From an uncultured Muribaculaceae bacterium (lineage in GTDB: Bacteria > Bacteroidota > Bacteroidia > Bacteroidales > Muribaculaceae): a stretch of 64,000 bases of DNA. Below the pieces are notes generated by a model, which saw only the letters and a program-made list of their open reading frames with translations, was not told the DNA's origin and made no database searches. The stretch covers positions 1-64,000 of the forward strand of contig CANNVE010000011.1 of assembly GCA_947525975.1 (NCBI GenBank). Reading direction: 5' to 3'. Made by a program: the position numbers and the translations under genes. Shown here piece by piece: positions 10,644 through 21,181 of the stretch. Within the stretch, counting starts at the first letter, position 1. Each line of letters begins with the position of its first letter.

Positions 10644-11911
10644 TTCAGCACGTCGCGGCCTATGTCGCGGCGGTAATATTTGCCTTCGAAGTCAATCTCT
10701 GATATCGCCTTGTAGCTTTTCTGCAGCGCTTCGGGCAGGGTGTCGGCGAGCGACGTGGCGGCAATCACGCGGCCGCCGTTGGTCAGGAGCTTTCCGTCTT
10801 TGACCTTTGTGCCGGCGTGGAACAGGATCGACTCCTCGGGGTCGAGGCATCCGGTGATTTCAAGGCCCTTGGCGTAAGAGCCGGGATATCCGCCCGACAC
10901 GGCCATCACCGTGGCTGCGGCTCGCTTGTCATGCTCGGCGGGGATGTCGGCAAGGTCGCCTTTGGCGGCTCCGAGCAGCAGGGCTGTGAGGTCGCTTGCG
11001 AGGCGGGGCATGACCACTTCTGTCTCGGGGTCGCCCATGCGCACGTTGTATTCGATCACCATCGGCTCGCCCTTGACATTGATAAGCCCGAAGAATACGA
11101 ATCCGCGATAGTCTATGCCATCTGCTATAAGGCCTTTGACGGTAGGCTCTACTATGCGATCCACCACTTTGCCCATGAATGCGTCGTCGGCGAATGGCAC
11201 GGGGCTGATGGCTCCCATGCCGCCGGTGTTGAGGCCGGTGTCGCCCTCGCCGATGCGCTTGTAGTCCTTGGCTTCGGGCAGGAGGCGGTATCCGCCTTTT
11301 CCGTCGAGGAGAGCGAATACCGAGCATTCGATGCCGTCAAGGAATTCCTCGATGACCACAGTGGCCGATGATTTGCCAAACATGCCGTCGAGCATCTCGC
11401 GCAGTGTGGCCTTCGCTTCGTCGAGGTCCTGGAGTATGATCACGCCTTTGCCTGCGGCAAGGCCGTCGGCCTTGAGCACGTAGGGGGCTTCGAGCGATTC
11501 CAGGAATGCGTCGGCCTTCTCGATCGTTGATGCGTCGAATGTCATGTAGCGGGCGGTGGGGATGTTGTGTCGAGCCATGAACCTCTTGGCGAAGTCCTTG
11601 CTTCCCTCAAGCTGCGCGCCGTCGGCTGCCGGGCCCACGATCAGCACGTCGGGAGCGGCCTCGGCAAAGAAATCGCGCACGCCGGCCACGAGCGGGTCTT
11701 CGTTGCCTACGACCATGAGCTCAACGCCGTGCTCCTTGACGAAACTTACGAGAGTGGGGAAGTCGAGGGGCGATATTTCAACATTTTCGCCATAAATGGC
11801 CGTGCCGCCGTTGCCGGGAGCTATGAAAAGCCTGTCGGTGAGGGGGCTTTCGCTGATTTTGCGGGCGAGGGCCGCTTCTCGGCCACCACTGCCCAGTAGC
11901 AGGATATTCAT
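10640..11911 (-). CDS. purD: Phosphoribosylamine-glycine ligase
   Basis: [46 protein letters not shown]. Confidence 0.96.
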   Translation of the reverse strand: MNILLLGSGGREAALARKISESPLTDRLFIAPGNGGTAIYGENVEISPLDFPTLVSFVKEHGVELMVVGNEDPLVAGVRDFFAEAAPDVLIVGPAADGAQLEGSKDFAKRFMARHNIPTARYMTFDASTIEKADAFLESLEAPYVLKADGLAAGKGVIILQDLDEAKATLREMLDGMFGKSSATVVIEEFLDGIECSVFALLDGKGGYRLLPEAKDYKRIGEGDTGLNTGGMGAISPVPFADDAFMGKVVDRIVEPTVKGLIADGIDYRGFVFFGLINVKGEPMVIEYNVRMGDPETEVVMPRLASDLTALLLGAAKGDLADIPAEHDKRAAATVMAVSGGYPGSYAKGLEITGCLDPEESILFHAGTKVKDGKLLTNGGRVIAATSLADTLPEALQKSYKAISEIDFEGKYYRRDIGRDVLK

Positions 11912-11958
11912 TAATTTTAAATTGAGAATTTAGATTTTAGAATATGTGTAGGCCGGGA

Positions 11959-13428
11959 TTATTCCTGGTTGTCGTCTTTTTTGCGCCATCCGCGTTTGCG
12001 CATTGTGGGAGGAATCGATGGCTGGCGGTTCTGCAGCATCTTCAACGCATCGGGATTGCGGCGCACTGCCAGCGGGTTTTCAGACTTGCCCTCCTCTTTG
12101 CGGTCGAACGGCTTGTGGTCGCGGTCACGGTCAAACGGCTTGCGGTCACGGTCGCGGTCAAACGGCTTGCGGTCGCGGTCGCGGTCAAACGGCTTGCGGT
12201 CACGGTCGCGGTCGAACGGCTTGCGGTCGCGAGGAGCGTCTTCGGCAGGCTTTTCCTTCAAGCGTCCGCCGTTGGCCATAAACGTCTTCTTGTCGCCTTC
12301 GAAAATCACATATTCACGCAGTTCGCATTCGAGCGAGCCGTTGAGCATCTCTATTTTCTGCGATGGCGCGAGACCGATCTTCATGAAGTATTCGTCGCGA
12401 TATCCTATGATCCAGGCATGGTAGCCCTTGAAGGCGTTTTTCAGGCGATTGCCGATAGTGGTGTATAGGCCTTCCATGTCGGGGGCGCTGATGCGCTCTC
12501 CGTAAGGAGGATTTGTAACGAGCACACCTGCCGGCGCGGGCGAATCCTCCCAATGGGCTATGGGCATAGTCTTGAGTTCGACAAATTTGCCCACACCGGC
12601 GCTTTTCACGTTGCGTCGGGCGATTTCTATGGCAGCCGGCGAGATGTCGGCTCCGATGATGGGGAATTCAGGAGTTTTCTCCTCACTGTCGTCGTTGTAT
12701 ATGCTGTCGAAAAGCTCTTGGTCGAAGTCGGGCCATTGCTCAAAAGCGAAAGACTTGCGATAGAGGCCTGGCTTGATGTTTGCGGCTATCATGGCGGCCT
12801 CGATCAGGAATGTGCCGGAGCCGCACATCGGGTCTACAAACGGGCTTTCGCCCCTCCAGCCGCTGAGCAGGATGATGCCGGCGGCAAGCACTTCGTTGAT
12901 TGGGGCTTCGGTCTGCGCCACGCGGTAGCCTCGACGATGGAGAGATTCGCCCGAAGAGTCGAGCGAAAATGTGACGTTGCCGCCGGATATATGCACATTG
13001 ATCATCACGTCGGCTTCCTTTAGCCTGACGCCCGGACGGCTGTCGGGTCCGTATTTGTCACGGAACCAATCGACAATCGCATCCTTCACCCTGTATGTCA
13101 CGAAGTGTGAGTGGGTGAAGTCCTCGCTGAAGGCCACGGTGTCGATGCAGAAAGTCTTGTCTACTGAAAGCAGCGTGTCCCAATCGAAGTCTTTGGCGCG
13201 CTCATAGAGCTCGTCGGGGGTGTGGGCCGTGAATGAATAGAATGGCTTAAGGATGCGCAGGGCTGTGCGGCAGCACATATTGGCCTTGTAGAGCATTTCA
13301 AGGTCGCCCTCGAAGGAAACCATTCGCTTTCCAGGCTCAACGTTTTCGGCCCCGAGTGCCCTCAGCTCTTCGGCGAGCACCTGTTCGAGGCCTTTGAGGG
13401 TTTTGGCCACCATTTCAAATTTTTGCAT
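11959..13428 (-). CDS. THUMP-domain class I SAM-dependent RNA methyltransferase (RlmL N-half like) with repeat tail
   Basis: MVAKTLKGLEQVLAEELRALGA, DPMCGSGTFLIEAA, VTNPPYGERI; C-terminal DRDRKPF repeats. Confidence 0.9.
   Translation of the reverse strand: MQKFEMVAKTLKGLEQVLAEELRALGAENVEPGKRMVSFEGDLEMLYKANMCCRTALRILKPFYSFTAHTPDELYERAKDFDWDTLLSVDKTFCIDTVAFSEDFTHSHFVTYRVKDAIVDWFRDKYGPDSRPGVRLKEADVMINVHISGGNVTFSLDSSGESLHRRGYRVAQTEAPINEVLAAGIILLSGWRGESPFVDPMCGSGTFLIEAAMIAANIKPGLYRKSFAFEQWPDFDQELFDSIYNDDSEEKTPEFPIIGADISPAAIEIARRNVKSAGVGKFVELKTMPIAHWEDSPAPAGVLVTNPPYGERISAPDMEGLYTTIGNRLKNAFKGYHAWIIGYRDEYFMKIGLAPSQKIEMLNGSLECELREYVIFEGDKKTFMANGGRLKEKPAEDAPRDRKPFDRDRDRKPFDRDRDRKPFDRDRDRKPFDRDRDHKPFDRKEEGKSENPLAVRRNPDALKMLQNRQPSIPPTMRKRGWRKKDDNQE
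12104..12236 (-). repeat. 27-bp in-frame tandem repeat encoding RKPFDRDRD
   Basis: About four to five near-identical units (cggtcnCGGTCaaacggcttg). Confidence 0.85.
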
Positions 13429-13508
13429 ATCGCGGTGTCTTTTGTTTGTCTCGTATGTTTACTTGTGCAAAGTTACGAAAAATCATTTTAATAATAGGGA
13501 GGCATCGG

Positions 13509-14015
13509 CTAAAACTTGGAAAATTTCACGTCGACGAAGGGGCGTCGGCCAAATTCCAATGTCGCCTGCCTGATTCTGCAGCCGAATATGAAGCCTGAGC
13601 GGGTGATCGATTCGAGTGTTTCCTTGGCGTCGGCTCCATAAATGGCCACCGAGCCAAGGCGTGAGGCGTCGAGCGGATGTGGGTAGAATACGTATCTGCG
13701 GCTGATGACTGCGGCATCTGCGCTGTTGTATATGTTTATTGCGGCGCAGGCCGATGTGCCGCCTTTCGCCCGCTCGAATGTAGCCTTGCGGCCGTCGAGC
13801 CTCCAGCCTTCCACTGCGCGCTGCAGCTGGCGCAGGCTTGTTTCGATCGGCGACAGGCGCTTTGGCTTTCCCTTGGCGGTTTTTGGGCGGACGGTGTCCT
13901 TCGCGTTTCGGGCTTTGGCCATGGCTATCGCCGAGGCTTTTGCTGCCTTGGCTTCGAGTGCTTGGAGGGGAGTGGTGGATTTGAGATTGAGGTTGAAGTT
14001 CGTTTTCATACACAT
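13509..14015 (-). CDS. Hypothetical protein with basic N-terminus
   Basis: 168 aa ORF; no family recognised. Confidence 0.6.
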   Translation of the reverse strand: MCMKTNFNLNLKSTTPLQALEAKAAKASAIAMAKARNAKDTVRPKTAKGKPKRLSPIETSLRQLQRAVEGWRLDGRKATFERAKGGTSACAAINIYNSADAAVISRRYVFYPHPLDASRLGSVAIYGADAKETLESITRSGFIFGCRIRQATLEFGRRPFVDVKFSKF

Positions 14016-14030
14016 TTAGTTTTTTAGGGA

Positions 14031-14272
14031 ATAAAAAAATGCCGATTGGCAATGCCACCTGTGGACGGGGATGGCTGCAATCGGCTTGCTTTGAATTGTT
14101 GCCGGAGGCCTTCCTCCGGCGTCCACCCATCATGTCAACGTGCGTGGTGCCTGAAGCCTTGGCGTATGGATACACCATTGGCTGTCAGCATCTTGAGTTG
14201 GATTGATGGGTGGAGGTAACTAAATGTGGTTTTTCACCTCAGAAATTGTATATGTCAGTAGAAATGTTTCAT
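14031..14272 (-). ncRNA. Candidate structured leader RNA/riboswitch or sRNA upstream of 13509..14015
   Basis: Minus strand: paired CCACCCATCA/TGATGGGTGG, GCCGGAGG-AAGG-CCTCCGGC hairpin, GCCGATTG...CAATCGGC followed by ATTTTTTTATT. Confidence 0.6.
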
Positions 14273-14276
14273 GCGG

Positions 14277-14307
14277 CAAAAATAAGCATAAAGTGTGAAT
14301 GTACAAA
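14277..14307 (-). promoter_or_regulatory. Bacteroidetes-type promoter driving the structured leader
   Basis: Minus strand TTTG-N19-TATTTTTG (plus-strand CAAA 14304-14307; CAAAAATA 14277-14284). Confidence 0.6.
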
Positions 14308-14404
14308 ATGGGGAGCATCGATTTTTGACGAAACATGGGGTTTGGCTGATGAAATTCAGCCGTAGGCCCTTCAGTTTGCGCCCGGCATTCTCCGGAAAAA
14401 GAAA

Positions 14405-14438
14405 AAAAGCAACCAAATCCTTGAATTTGGTTGCTTTT
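14405..14438 (-). terminator. Terminator for tRNA-Glu
   Basis: aaaagcaaccaaatccttgaatttggttgctttt inverted repeat immediately 3' of the tRNA on minus strand. Confidence 0.75.
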
Positions 14439-14442
14439 CAGT

Positions 14443-14514
14443 AGCGAATCCGGGACTCGAACCCGGGTTTCCGCCGTGAGAGGGCGGCGTGCTAGACCAC
14501 TACACTAAATCGCC
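14443..14514 (-). tRNA. tRNA-Glu(CTC)
   Basis: Minus strand GGCGATTTAGTGTAGTGGTCTAGCACGCCGCCCTCTCACGGCGGAAACCCGGGTTCGAGTCCCGGATTCGCT; loop CTCTCAC, anticodon CTC. Confidence 0.93.
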
Positions 14515-14541
14515 GTGTGTCATTGTTTTTGTTTGACGTTG

Positions 14542-14573
14542 CAAAGTTAGGAACTATTTCTGAATCTACCAAA
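14542..14573 (-). promoter_or_regulatory. Promoter for tRNA-Glu
   Basis: Minus strand TTTG-N20-TAACTTTG. Confidence 0.6.
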
Positions 14574-14805
14574 TAAATTTGCGCTAATTAACAAATTATT
14601 TTGTCGATTATTTTGGTGTTTAGGGCGTAAAAAGTTTACATATTGTCTGTTATGGTGATTAGGCCGAAGTGTGGGCCTGGTTAGCGTCAGCTGTATAATA
14701 AGTGTAAATTGAAAACAATTGACTTGTGTACCGCGTTTTCCTTTTATCATGAGGCCTGATGGCCACAGCCAATTTATTTTAACAAATGAAAAACTTACGT
14801 AGAAT

Positions 14806-16107
14806 ATGCTCATTTTGCAACTTGTGTTCGTGCTCGCGGCCATCATAGTCGGTGCGCGGCTTGGAGGCATCGGTCTCGGCGTGATGGGTGGGGTAGGCAT
14901 GTCTATCCTCGTTTTCGGATTTGGACTGGAGCCAACCTCACCGCCGATTGATGTGATGTTTATGATAGCGGCCGTGGTGTCGGCGGCTGCGGCCATGCAG
15001 GCCTCGGGCGGCCTCGACTATCTCGTGCGGCTCGCCGAAAAGCTGCTGCGCAAGAATCCGTCGCAGGTGACGATGCTCAGCCCTCTGGTGGCCTACGTAT
15101 TCACGTTCATCGCCGGCACCGGCCATGTGGCATATTCCATATTGCCTGTCATATCAGAGGTGGCGCGCGAGACTAAGGTCAGGCCCGAGCGCCCTCTCGG
15201 CATTTCGGTCATAGCCTCGCAGCAAGCCATCACCGCCAGTCCCATCTCGGCTGCCACGGTGGCTCTTCTGGGCCTGCTCGCGGCGTTTGACATATCGCTA
15301 TTCGACATTCTCAAGATCACAGTCCCGGCCACTCTCGCCGGGGTGCTCGTCGGAGCTTTCTTTTCAAAGAAGGTGGGCAAGGAACTGCTAGACGATCCCG
15401 AGTATCAGCGCCGGGTCAAGGAGGGCATGTTTGAGGAAAACGAGAAGGAGGTCAACCGCGTGAAGTCGACCGGCAAAGCCAAGCTCTCTGTGCTGCTCTT
15501 CGTGCTGTCTACCGTGGCCATCGTGATATTCGGCTCGTTTCCATCGCTCCGTCCGTCATTCGGGGGCGAGGCTGTGGGCATGCCGGCCATAATCGAGATA
15601 CTGATGCTCTCCACATGCGCCATCATCCTGCTTATATGCGGCATCGACGGCATTGCCCCCACCAAAGGCAGCGTCTTCATTGCCGGCATGCAGGCCGTGA
15701 TAGCGATTTTCGGCATTGCCTGGATGGGCGATACCTTCATCAACGGTAACCTCGCCGAGATCACGGGCGCTGTGCGCAGCCTTGTCAATCAATTTCCGTG
15801 GCTTTTCGCCCTCGCGCTCTTCGTGATGTCGATATTGCTCTATAGCCAGGCGGCCACGGTGCGCGCCGTGATGCCCCTCGGCGTGGCCCTGGGCATGAAT
15901 CCCATGATGCTCATAGCGCTCTTCCCGGCGGTCAACGGATATTTCTTCATCCCCAACTATCCCACTGTAGTGGCAGCGATCAATTTCGACCGCACCGGCA
16001 CCACGCGCATAGGCAAGTACGTGCTCAATCACTCATTCATGATGCCGGGGCTGGTGGCCACGTTCGTGGCTGTGGGCGTAGGGCTTCTGCTCATACAGGT
16101 CTTCTGA
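14806..16107 (+). CDS. Anaerobic C4-dicarboxylate transporter (Dcu family)
   Basis: ARLGGIGLGVMGGVGMSILVF, FIAGTGHVAYSILPVISEVARE, IASQQAITASPISAAT. Confidence 0.92.
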   Translation: MLILQLVFVLAAIIVGARLGGIGLGVMGGVGMSILVFGFGLEPTSPPIDVMFMIAAVVSAAAAMQASGGLDYLVRLAEKLLRKNPSQVTMLSPLVAYVFTFIAGTGHVAYSILPVISEVARETKVRPERPLGISVIASQQAITASPISAATVALLGLLAAFDISLFDILKITVPATLAGVLVGAFFSKKVGKELLDDPEYQRRVKEGMFEENEKEVNRVKSTGKAKLSVLLFVLSTVAIVIFGSFPSLRPSFGGEAVGMPAIIEILMLSTCAIILLICGIDGIAPTKGSVFIAGMQAVIAIFGIAWMGDTFINGNLAEITGAVRSLVNQFPWLFALALFVMSILLYSQAATVRAVMPLGVALGMNPMMLIALFPAVNGYFFIPNYPTVVAAINFDRTGTTRIGKYVLNHSFMMPGLVATFVAVGVGLLLIQVF

Positions 16108-16113
16108 AGGCGC

Positions 16114-16126
16114 TGACATTTTGTCA
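16114..16126. promoter_or_regulatory. Palindromic operator-like site upstream of clpB
   Basis: TGACA-TTT-TGTCA about 100 bp upstream of the clpB start, near TTTGTATATAATG. Confidence 0.4.
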
Positions 16127-16226
16127 TTGGCGCAAGATTTGTATATAATGTGACAGAGAACCTTTATTAAATATAATTTGTTGTTTTTACTGAATAAAGA
16201 TTAAAAACCCGTAACAACTATATATT

Positions 16227-18815
16227 ATGAATTTCAACAATTTCACCATCAAATCGCAAGAGGCGATACAGAAAGCCGTCGACATCACCCGGTCGGCCGG
16301 GCAGCAGGCTATCGAGCCTGTGCATCTGCTGAAGGGCGTGATGGAAGAGGGCGAGTCGGTAGTGAAGTTCATCTTCCAGAAGATCGGCGCTCCCATTCAG
16401 CAGCTTTCGGGCCTCGTCGATAAGGAGATAGCATCGCTCCCGAAGGTGTCGGGAGGCGAGCCATACCTCAGCCGCCAGAGCAACGACGTGATGCAGAAGG
16501 CTCTTGACGTTGCGAAGAAGAACGGCGATGAATACGTCACCCTCGAAGCAATGCTTCTTGCCATTCTCGACATAAACTCTCCGGCCTCCACCATACTCAA
16601 AGACGCCGGCCTGACCAGGAAGGACCTGGAGGCGGCCGTGCAGGAACTGCGCAAGGGCAAAAAGGCAACCGACCAGGGCGCCGAAGAGCAATACAACGCC
16701 CTTTCGAAATACGCAGTCAATCTCAATGAACGGGCGCGCAGCGGCAAGCTCGACCCCGTGATCGGACGCGATGAGGAGATACGCCGCGTGCTGCAGATAT
16801 TGAGCCGGCGCACAAAGAACAACCCTATGCTCATAGGCGAGCCGGGCACGGGCAAGACAGCGATTGCCGAGGGCCTCGCCCACCGTATAGTGCGCGGAGA
16901 CGTGCCGGAGAATCTGCGCACAAAGCAGATCTACTCCCTCGACATGGGCGCGCTCGTGGCCGGAGCGAAATACAAGGGCGAATTTGAAGAGAGGCTGAAG
17001 GCCATCGTCAACGAAGTGACCCAGAGCGACGGCGAGATCATCCTATTCATCGATGAGATCCACACCCTGGTGGGCGCCGGCAAGGGCGAAGGCGCCATGG
17101 ACGCCGCCAACATACTGAAGCCTGCATTGGCGCGAGGCGAGCTACGCAGCATAGGCGCCACCACTCTCGACGAATATCAGAAATATTTCGAGAAGGACAA
17201 GGCCCTTGAGCGCCGATTCCAGAAAGTGATGGTCAACGAGCCCGACGAGCTCAGCGCCATCGCCATACTCCGTGGTCTTAAGGAAAGATATGAGAACCAC
17301 CACAAGGTGCGCATCCGCGATGAGGCGATCATCGCCGCCGTGCAGCTTTCGGAGCGCTACATCACCGATCGATTCCTGCCCGACAAGGCCATCGACCTTA
17401 TCGACGAGGCTGCGTCGAAGCTCAAGCTTGAGATCGACTCTGTGCCTCAGGCTCTTGACGACATCACCCGCCGCATCGCCCAGAAGGAGATCGAGCGTGA
17501 GGCCATCAAGCGCGAGGGCATGAAGGAGAAGGTGAAGGAGATAGAGAAAGAAATAGCCTCCATGCGCGAGGAGGAGAAGGAATACAGCGCCAAATGGAAG
17601 GCCGAGAAAGATCTCATCAACCGCATCCAGCAGAATAAGATCGACATCGAGCAGCTCAACTTTGAGGCCGAGAAAGCCGAGCGTGAAGGCGATTACGGAA
17701 AAGTGGCCGAGATACGCTATAGCCGCGTCAAGCAGAAGGAAGACGAAAACAAGGAGATACAGGAGCAGCTGAAGATGATGCAGGGCGACAAGGCTCTGAT
17801 CAAGGAGGAGGTCGACGCCGAGGACATCGCCGACGTGGTTTCGCGATGGACGGGCATCCCCGTGAGCAAGATGGTGCAGAGCGAGAAGGAGAAACTGCTG
17901 CACCTTGAGGCCGAGCTCCATGACAGGGTAGTGGGCCAGGACGAGGCCATACAGGCTATCGCCGACGCCGTGCGCCGCTCGCGCGCCGGGCTTAATGACC
18001 CGAAGAGGCCTATCGGATCGTTTATCTTCCTTGGCACCACGGGCGTGGGCAAGACTGAGCTCGCCAAGGCTTTGGCCGAATACTTATTTGACGATGAGAA
18101 CATGATGACCCGCATCGACATGAGCGAGTATCAGGAGAAGCACAGCGTGAGCCGTCTGGTAGGCGCGCCTCCGGGATACGTAGGATATGACGAGGGCGGA
18201 CAGCTCACCGAGGCTGTAAGGCGCAAGCCTTATTCGGTGGTGCTTTTCGATGAGATCGAGAAGGCGCACCCCGATGTGTTCAATATATTGCTGCAGGTGC
18301 TCGACGACGGACACCTCACCGACAACAAGGGGCGAAACGTCAACTTCAAGAATACGATCATCATCATGACCTCCAACATGGGCTCTCAGGTGATCCGCGA
18401 CAATTTCGCCAAGATGACCGAGGAAAACCGCTTCGAGACCATAGAGCAGACAAAGACCCAGGTGCTTGAGATGCTTAAGCAGACCATCAGGCCGGAATTC
18501 CTCAACCGTATCGACGAGATCATAATGTTCACTCCGCTCAACGAGAAGGAAATCGAGGAGATCGTTGGACTTCAGGTGCGCGGCGTCAAGAAGATGCTCG
18601 AGCGCAACGGCGTCACTCTCGAGGCCACCCCGGCAGCCATACATTATCTTGCCGAGGAGGGATATGATCCAGAATTCGGCGCCCGACCGGTCAAGAGGGT
18701 GATACACCGCATGGTGCTCAACCGCCTCTCGAAGGATATTCTGGCAGGAAAGGTCGACAAAGACCGCCCGATCATCATCGATGTCAAGGATGACGAGCTG
18801 ACTTTCGTCAATTGA
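16227..18815 (+). CDS. clpB: ATP-dependent disaggregase ClpB
   Basis: Two AAA+ modules ([31 protein letters not shown]) with a middle coiled-coil. Confidence 0.97.
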   Translation: MNFNNFTIKSQEAIQKAVDITRSAGQQAIEPVHLLKGVMEEGESVVKFIFQKIGAPIQQLSGLVDKEIASLPKVSGGEPYLSRQSNDVMQKALDVAKKNGDEYVTLEAMLLAILDINSPASTILKDAGLTRKDLEAAVQELRKGKKATDQGAEEQYNALSKYAVNLNERARSGKLDPVIGRDEEIRRVLQILSRRTKNNPMLIGEPGTGKTAIAEGLAHRIVRGDVPENLRTKQIYSLDMGALVAGAKYKGEFEERLKAIVNEVTQSDGEIILFIDEIHTLVGAGKGEGAMDAANILKPALARGELRSIGATTLDEYQKYFEKDKALERRFQKVMVNEPDELSAIAILRGLKERYENHHKVRIRDEAIIAAVQLSERYITDRFLPDKAIDLIDEAASKLKLEIDSVPQALDDITRRIAQKEIEREAIKREGMKEKVKEIEKEIASMREEEKEYSAKWKAEKDLINRIQQNKIDIEQLNFEAEKAEREGDYGKVAEIRYSRVKQKEDENKEIQEQLKMMQGDKALIKEEVDAEDIADVVSRWTGIPVSKMVQSEKEKLLHLEAELHDRVVGQDEAIQAIADAVRRSRAGLNDPKRPIGSFIFLGTTGVGKTELAKALAEYLFDDENMMTRIDMSEYQEKHSVSRLVGAPPGYVGYDEGGQLTEAVRRKPYSVVLFDEIEKAHPDVFNILLQVLDDGHLTDNKGRNVNFKNTIIIMTSNMGSQVIRDNFAKMTEENRFETIEQTKTQVLEMLKQTIRPEFLNRIDEIIMFTPLNEKEIEEIVGLQVRGVKKMLERNGVTLEATPAAIHYLAEEGYDPEFGARPVKRVIHRMVLNRLSKDILAGKVDKDRPIIIDVKDDELTFVN

Positions 18816-18857
18816 CCGAAAAATCGGAATATCGATAAAGCGTTATATCGAAAAAAA

Positions 18858-18886
18858 GAAAAAGGCACGCCGAGCGTGCCTTTTTT
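18858..18886 (+). terminator. clpB terminator
   Basis: aaaaaggcacgc-cga-gcgtgcctttttt. Confidence 0.85.
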
Positions 18887-18898
18887 CGTTTACCGGGG

Positions 18899-21175
18899 TC
18901 ACAGCAGGGTGGCTATCACCTTGGGCACGTCGAGAGCCCAGTCGCTGTCGTAGACTCGGTCGGCCTCGGCAGGGGTCTCCACCGTAAGCATGCCACGGGC
19001 TTGGGCCATCAGGCGCAAGGCGCTGCCCACAGTGGTCTTTCGGCGCAAGCGCTCCATCAGGGCTATGACACCTTCGGAATCAACTGTGAATGCCGCTTGG
19101 TCGTCAGAGCCGAGCTCAAGCCACATGATTTCCTCCGATTTGATGTCGAGGAGGCCAAACACGAGCGAACGTGTCATGGATGTCGGCGCCACGCAGACCA
19201 TGTGCTGCACTGCCGACGGATCATAGGCCACTCCGGTCTCGTTTGATACATGCATGGGATATTTAGAGTCCATCCATCCCACGCGGGTGTTGACGTTGAG
19301 AGTGCCGCCGCTGTAATGGCTGGCTATGAACACCACGTATTCAGCTCCCAGCCGCTTCAGACGGGGCACGTCGAGCTCGATGTATTCGGCGGTGCCTACC
19401 TTGCCGGGAATCTCTCGGATGTCTCCCGAATGCCGCGCTCCGTCGGGCGACAGGTTGTAGTAGGCGCAATCTTCCACCTTGTCAGGGTATATTATCTTCG
19501 CGCTGATGTCCAGGTCGATGGGGGCTGCGTTCATGCCTTCGCCCCAATTCAGGAAGATGCGCACTTTGTCGCCTTCGAGAGGGAAGCGCGTGCCCTGCAA
19601 TGCGGTTGACAATGCCTGCACGTTGCTTGATCGGTCGCCAATGGGCAGCACCATTGAGTCAAGCTGCGGCGAGATGTAGATTTTCACTCCCGGCTCCGGC
19701 TTTTCGGCATAGTGCATGAACAGGCGCTCCTTTACCAAGCCTTTGATCTTCTCTACGATTTCCGCCTGCTCTGCCTCTGACAGCAAGTCGGTGCGCGGGT
19801 TGGCCTCGATGGTCTTGCTTTTGCCGGTGATGGTCTTTATGAGGCGAGAGTCGCCCGAGAAGTATGCTTCGGCCTGCGAGCCGAGATTGCATATCAGCCT
19901 CAGCGGCACGCCGGCCATGGCTTTGGCAAACGCTCCGACCGTGTCGTGGGGGTAGAACCAGAGGATTGTACTGAACAGCTGGCGCGCGAATAAGCCGGGA
20001 TGGCTCGACATGATGTCGATGCAAGCCGTGAAGTCGTGGGCGCGCTTCGCCTCGTCGATCTTTCCTTGAGGCACTGCGTAGTCTTCGGCCCACCATGTGC
20101 GCAGCAGGGCGGCCAGCCGCTCGAATCCGGGCTTGCGGGCGTATTCTGACAGGCGCAGGCCGCGGATGAAGCGGGTCCACATTCCGCGTTTGGGGTGCAT
20201 CGTCGCGCAGGCGGCGGCAGGCGGCATGTCGATGCCGTTGAGCCACTTTGCCGCCATGCGGCAGGTGGCGCGGTCGAAGTGAAGGCGCAGTTCCTTTCGG
20301 GTCGTGTCGGCCAGGATCGACGCTGCGTATGAGTCAGGGTTGAATCTGTCGGAATTGGCGCGAAGTGTATTGAGCACGAGGGTTGATGGCTCAATGATCT
20401 GGATTTGGCCTGTGTGGCGGTACCAGAGCAGTCGCATCACGTCGGCGGGGGAGGCCAGCAGTGTTCCCGCTTTGTCGGCCAGGCCCATGTCTACGAGGTA
20501 CGACGCTATGATGATGGCATTCTCCTTCACGGGCACCTCGGCCGAGTTGTCGAGCTCAATGCCGGCCTCGAGCAGGCCTTTTAGATTCTCACGGGCGGTG
20601 GCGTCGAGCGGCACGGTCGATGCGGCCAGCAAGCCGAGGGCTTGCTTGGCGTCATCCCGGGTCCAGCGCTTGAGTTCCTTTAGCTTAGAGCCTTGGCCAT
20701 AGAAAATGTCGTCGCCTATGCGGAAGGGCTTGCCGCAGAAAGGGCAGCCGTTGTAGCGATCGAGGTTGAAGGCGCCGGTGGGGATCATGTGGCCGCATGG
20801 CAGGGTGACACCGTCTACCCACATGCCGTGGCTTTGCAGATAGTTGGCGTAGGCAGTGGCAAGATGATCGATTATGTCTTCGCCCGTGGGCTCAAGCCAT
20901 CCTTTTACAAGGGGATTCCAATTGAGAGTGGTGCCCATCACGTCGTTGACGGTCTCGAGTATTTGTCCCTGCTCCGGGGCCGACAGGGCGTTGAAAGCCC
21001 TGAGCGCGTCTTCGGTGAGGGTGAATCCGCAGCGTCTCAGCTGCTGCAGGCAGTGGGCTGTCGATGATGTCAGCGGAGCAGCAGGGGAGGGGCTGAGGGG
21101 GAGATAGAGAGCGCGGTTGCGGAGCGCGATTTTCTGGATCTTGTCAAGCATCTTGGCTGGTGTGTTTCTTTGCAT
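18899..21175 (-). CDS. RING-like zinc finger plus TerD-like domain protein (resembles the MXAN_6230/SCO0854 family)
   Basis: LPCGHMIPTGAFNLDRYNGCPFCGKPF RING-like motif; C-terminal DLDISAKIIYPDKVEDCAYYNLSPDGARHSGDI...EYIELDVPRL TerD-like core. Confidence 0.65.
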   Translation of the reverse strand: MQRNTPAKMLDKIQKIALRNRALYLPLSPSPAAPLTSSTAHCLQQLRRCGFTLTEDALRAFNALSAPEQGQILETVNDVMGTTLNWNPLVKGWLEPTGEDIIDHLATAYANYLQSHGMWVDGVTLPCGHMIPTGAFNLDRYNGCPFCGKPFRIGDDIFYGQGSKLKELKRWTRDDAKQALGLLAASTVPLDATARENLKGLLEAGIELDNSAEVPVKENAIIIASYLVDMGLADKAGTLLASPADVMRLLWYRHTGQIQIIEPSTLVLNTLRANSDRFNPDSYAASILADTTRKELRLHFDRATCRMAAKWLNGIDMPPAAACATMHPKRGMWTRFIRGLRLSEYARKPGFERLAALLRTWWAEDYAVPQGKIDEAKRAHDFTACIDIMSSHPGLFARQLFSTILWFYPHDTVGAFAKAMAGVPLRLICNLGSQAEAYFSGDSRLIKTITGKSKTIEANPRTDLLSEAEQAEIVEKIKGLVKERLFMHYAEKPEPGVKIYISPQLDSMVLPIGDRSSNVQALSTALQGTRFPLEGDKVRIFLNWGEGMNAAPIDLDISAKIIYPDKVEDCAYYNLSPDGARHSGDIREIPGKVGTAEYIELDVPRLKRLGAEYVVFIASHYSGGTLNVNTRVGWMDSKYPMHVSNETGVAYDPSAVQHMVCVAPTSMTRSLVFGLLDIKSEEIMWLELGSDDQAAFTVDSEGVIALMERLRRKTTVGSALRLMAQARGMLTVETPAEADRVYDSDWALDVPKVIATLL

Positions 21176-21181
21176 AAAAAA

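Noticed and set aside
12110-12240. Possible CRISPR array at regularly spaced repeats
   Set aside because: Repeats are contiguous, in frame, and encode the RKPFDRDRD tail; no unique spacers and no cas genes.
13483-14178. 231-aa minus-strand ORF covering the structured leader
   Set aside because: It overlaps the 168-aa ORF in another frame and its first ~55 codons lie in the putative ncRNA; the 168-aa frame is the better CDS.
16120-16142. Sigma-54 type -24/-12 promoter (TGGCGC-N5-TTTG) upstream of clpB
   Set aside because: The -12 GC is not present and spacing does not fit; not supported.
17142-17921. 259-aa minus-strand ORF opposite clpB
   Set aside because: Leu/Val/Asp-rich shadow of the ClpB coding region.
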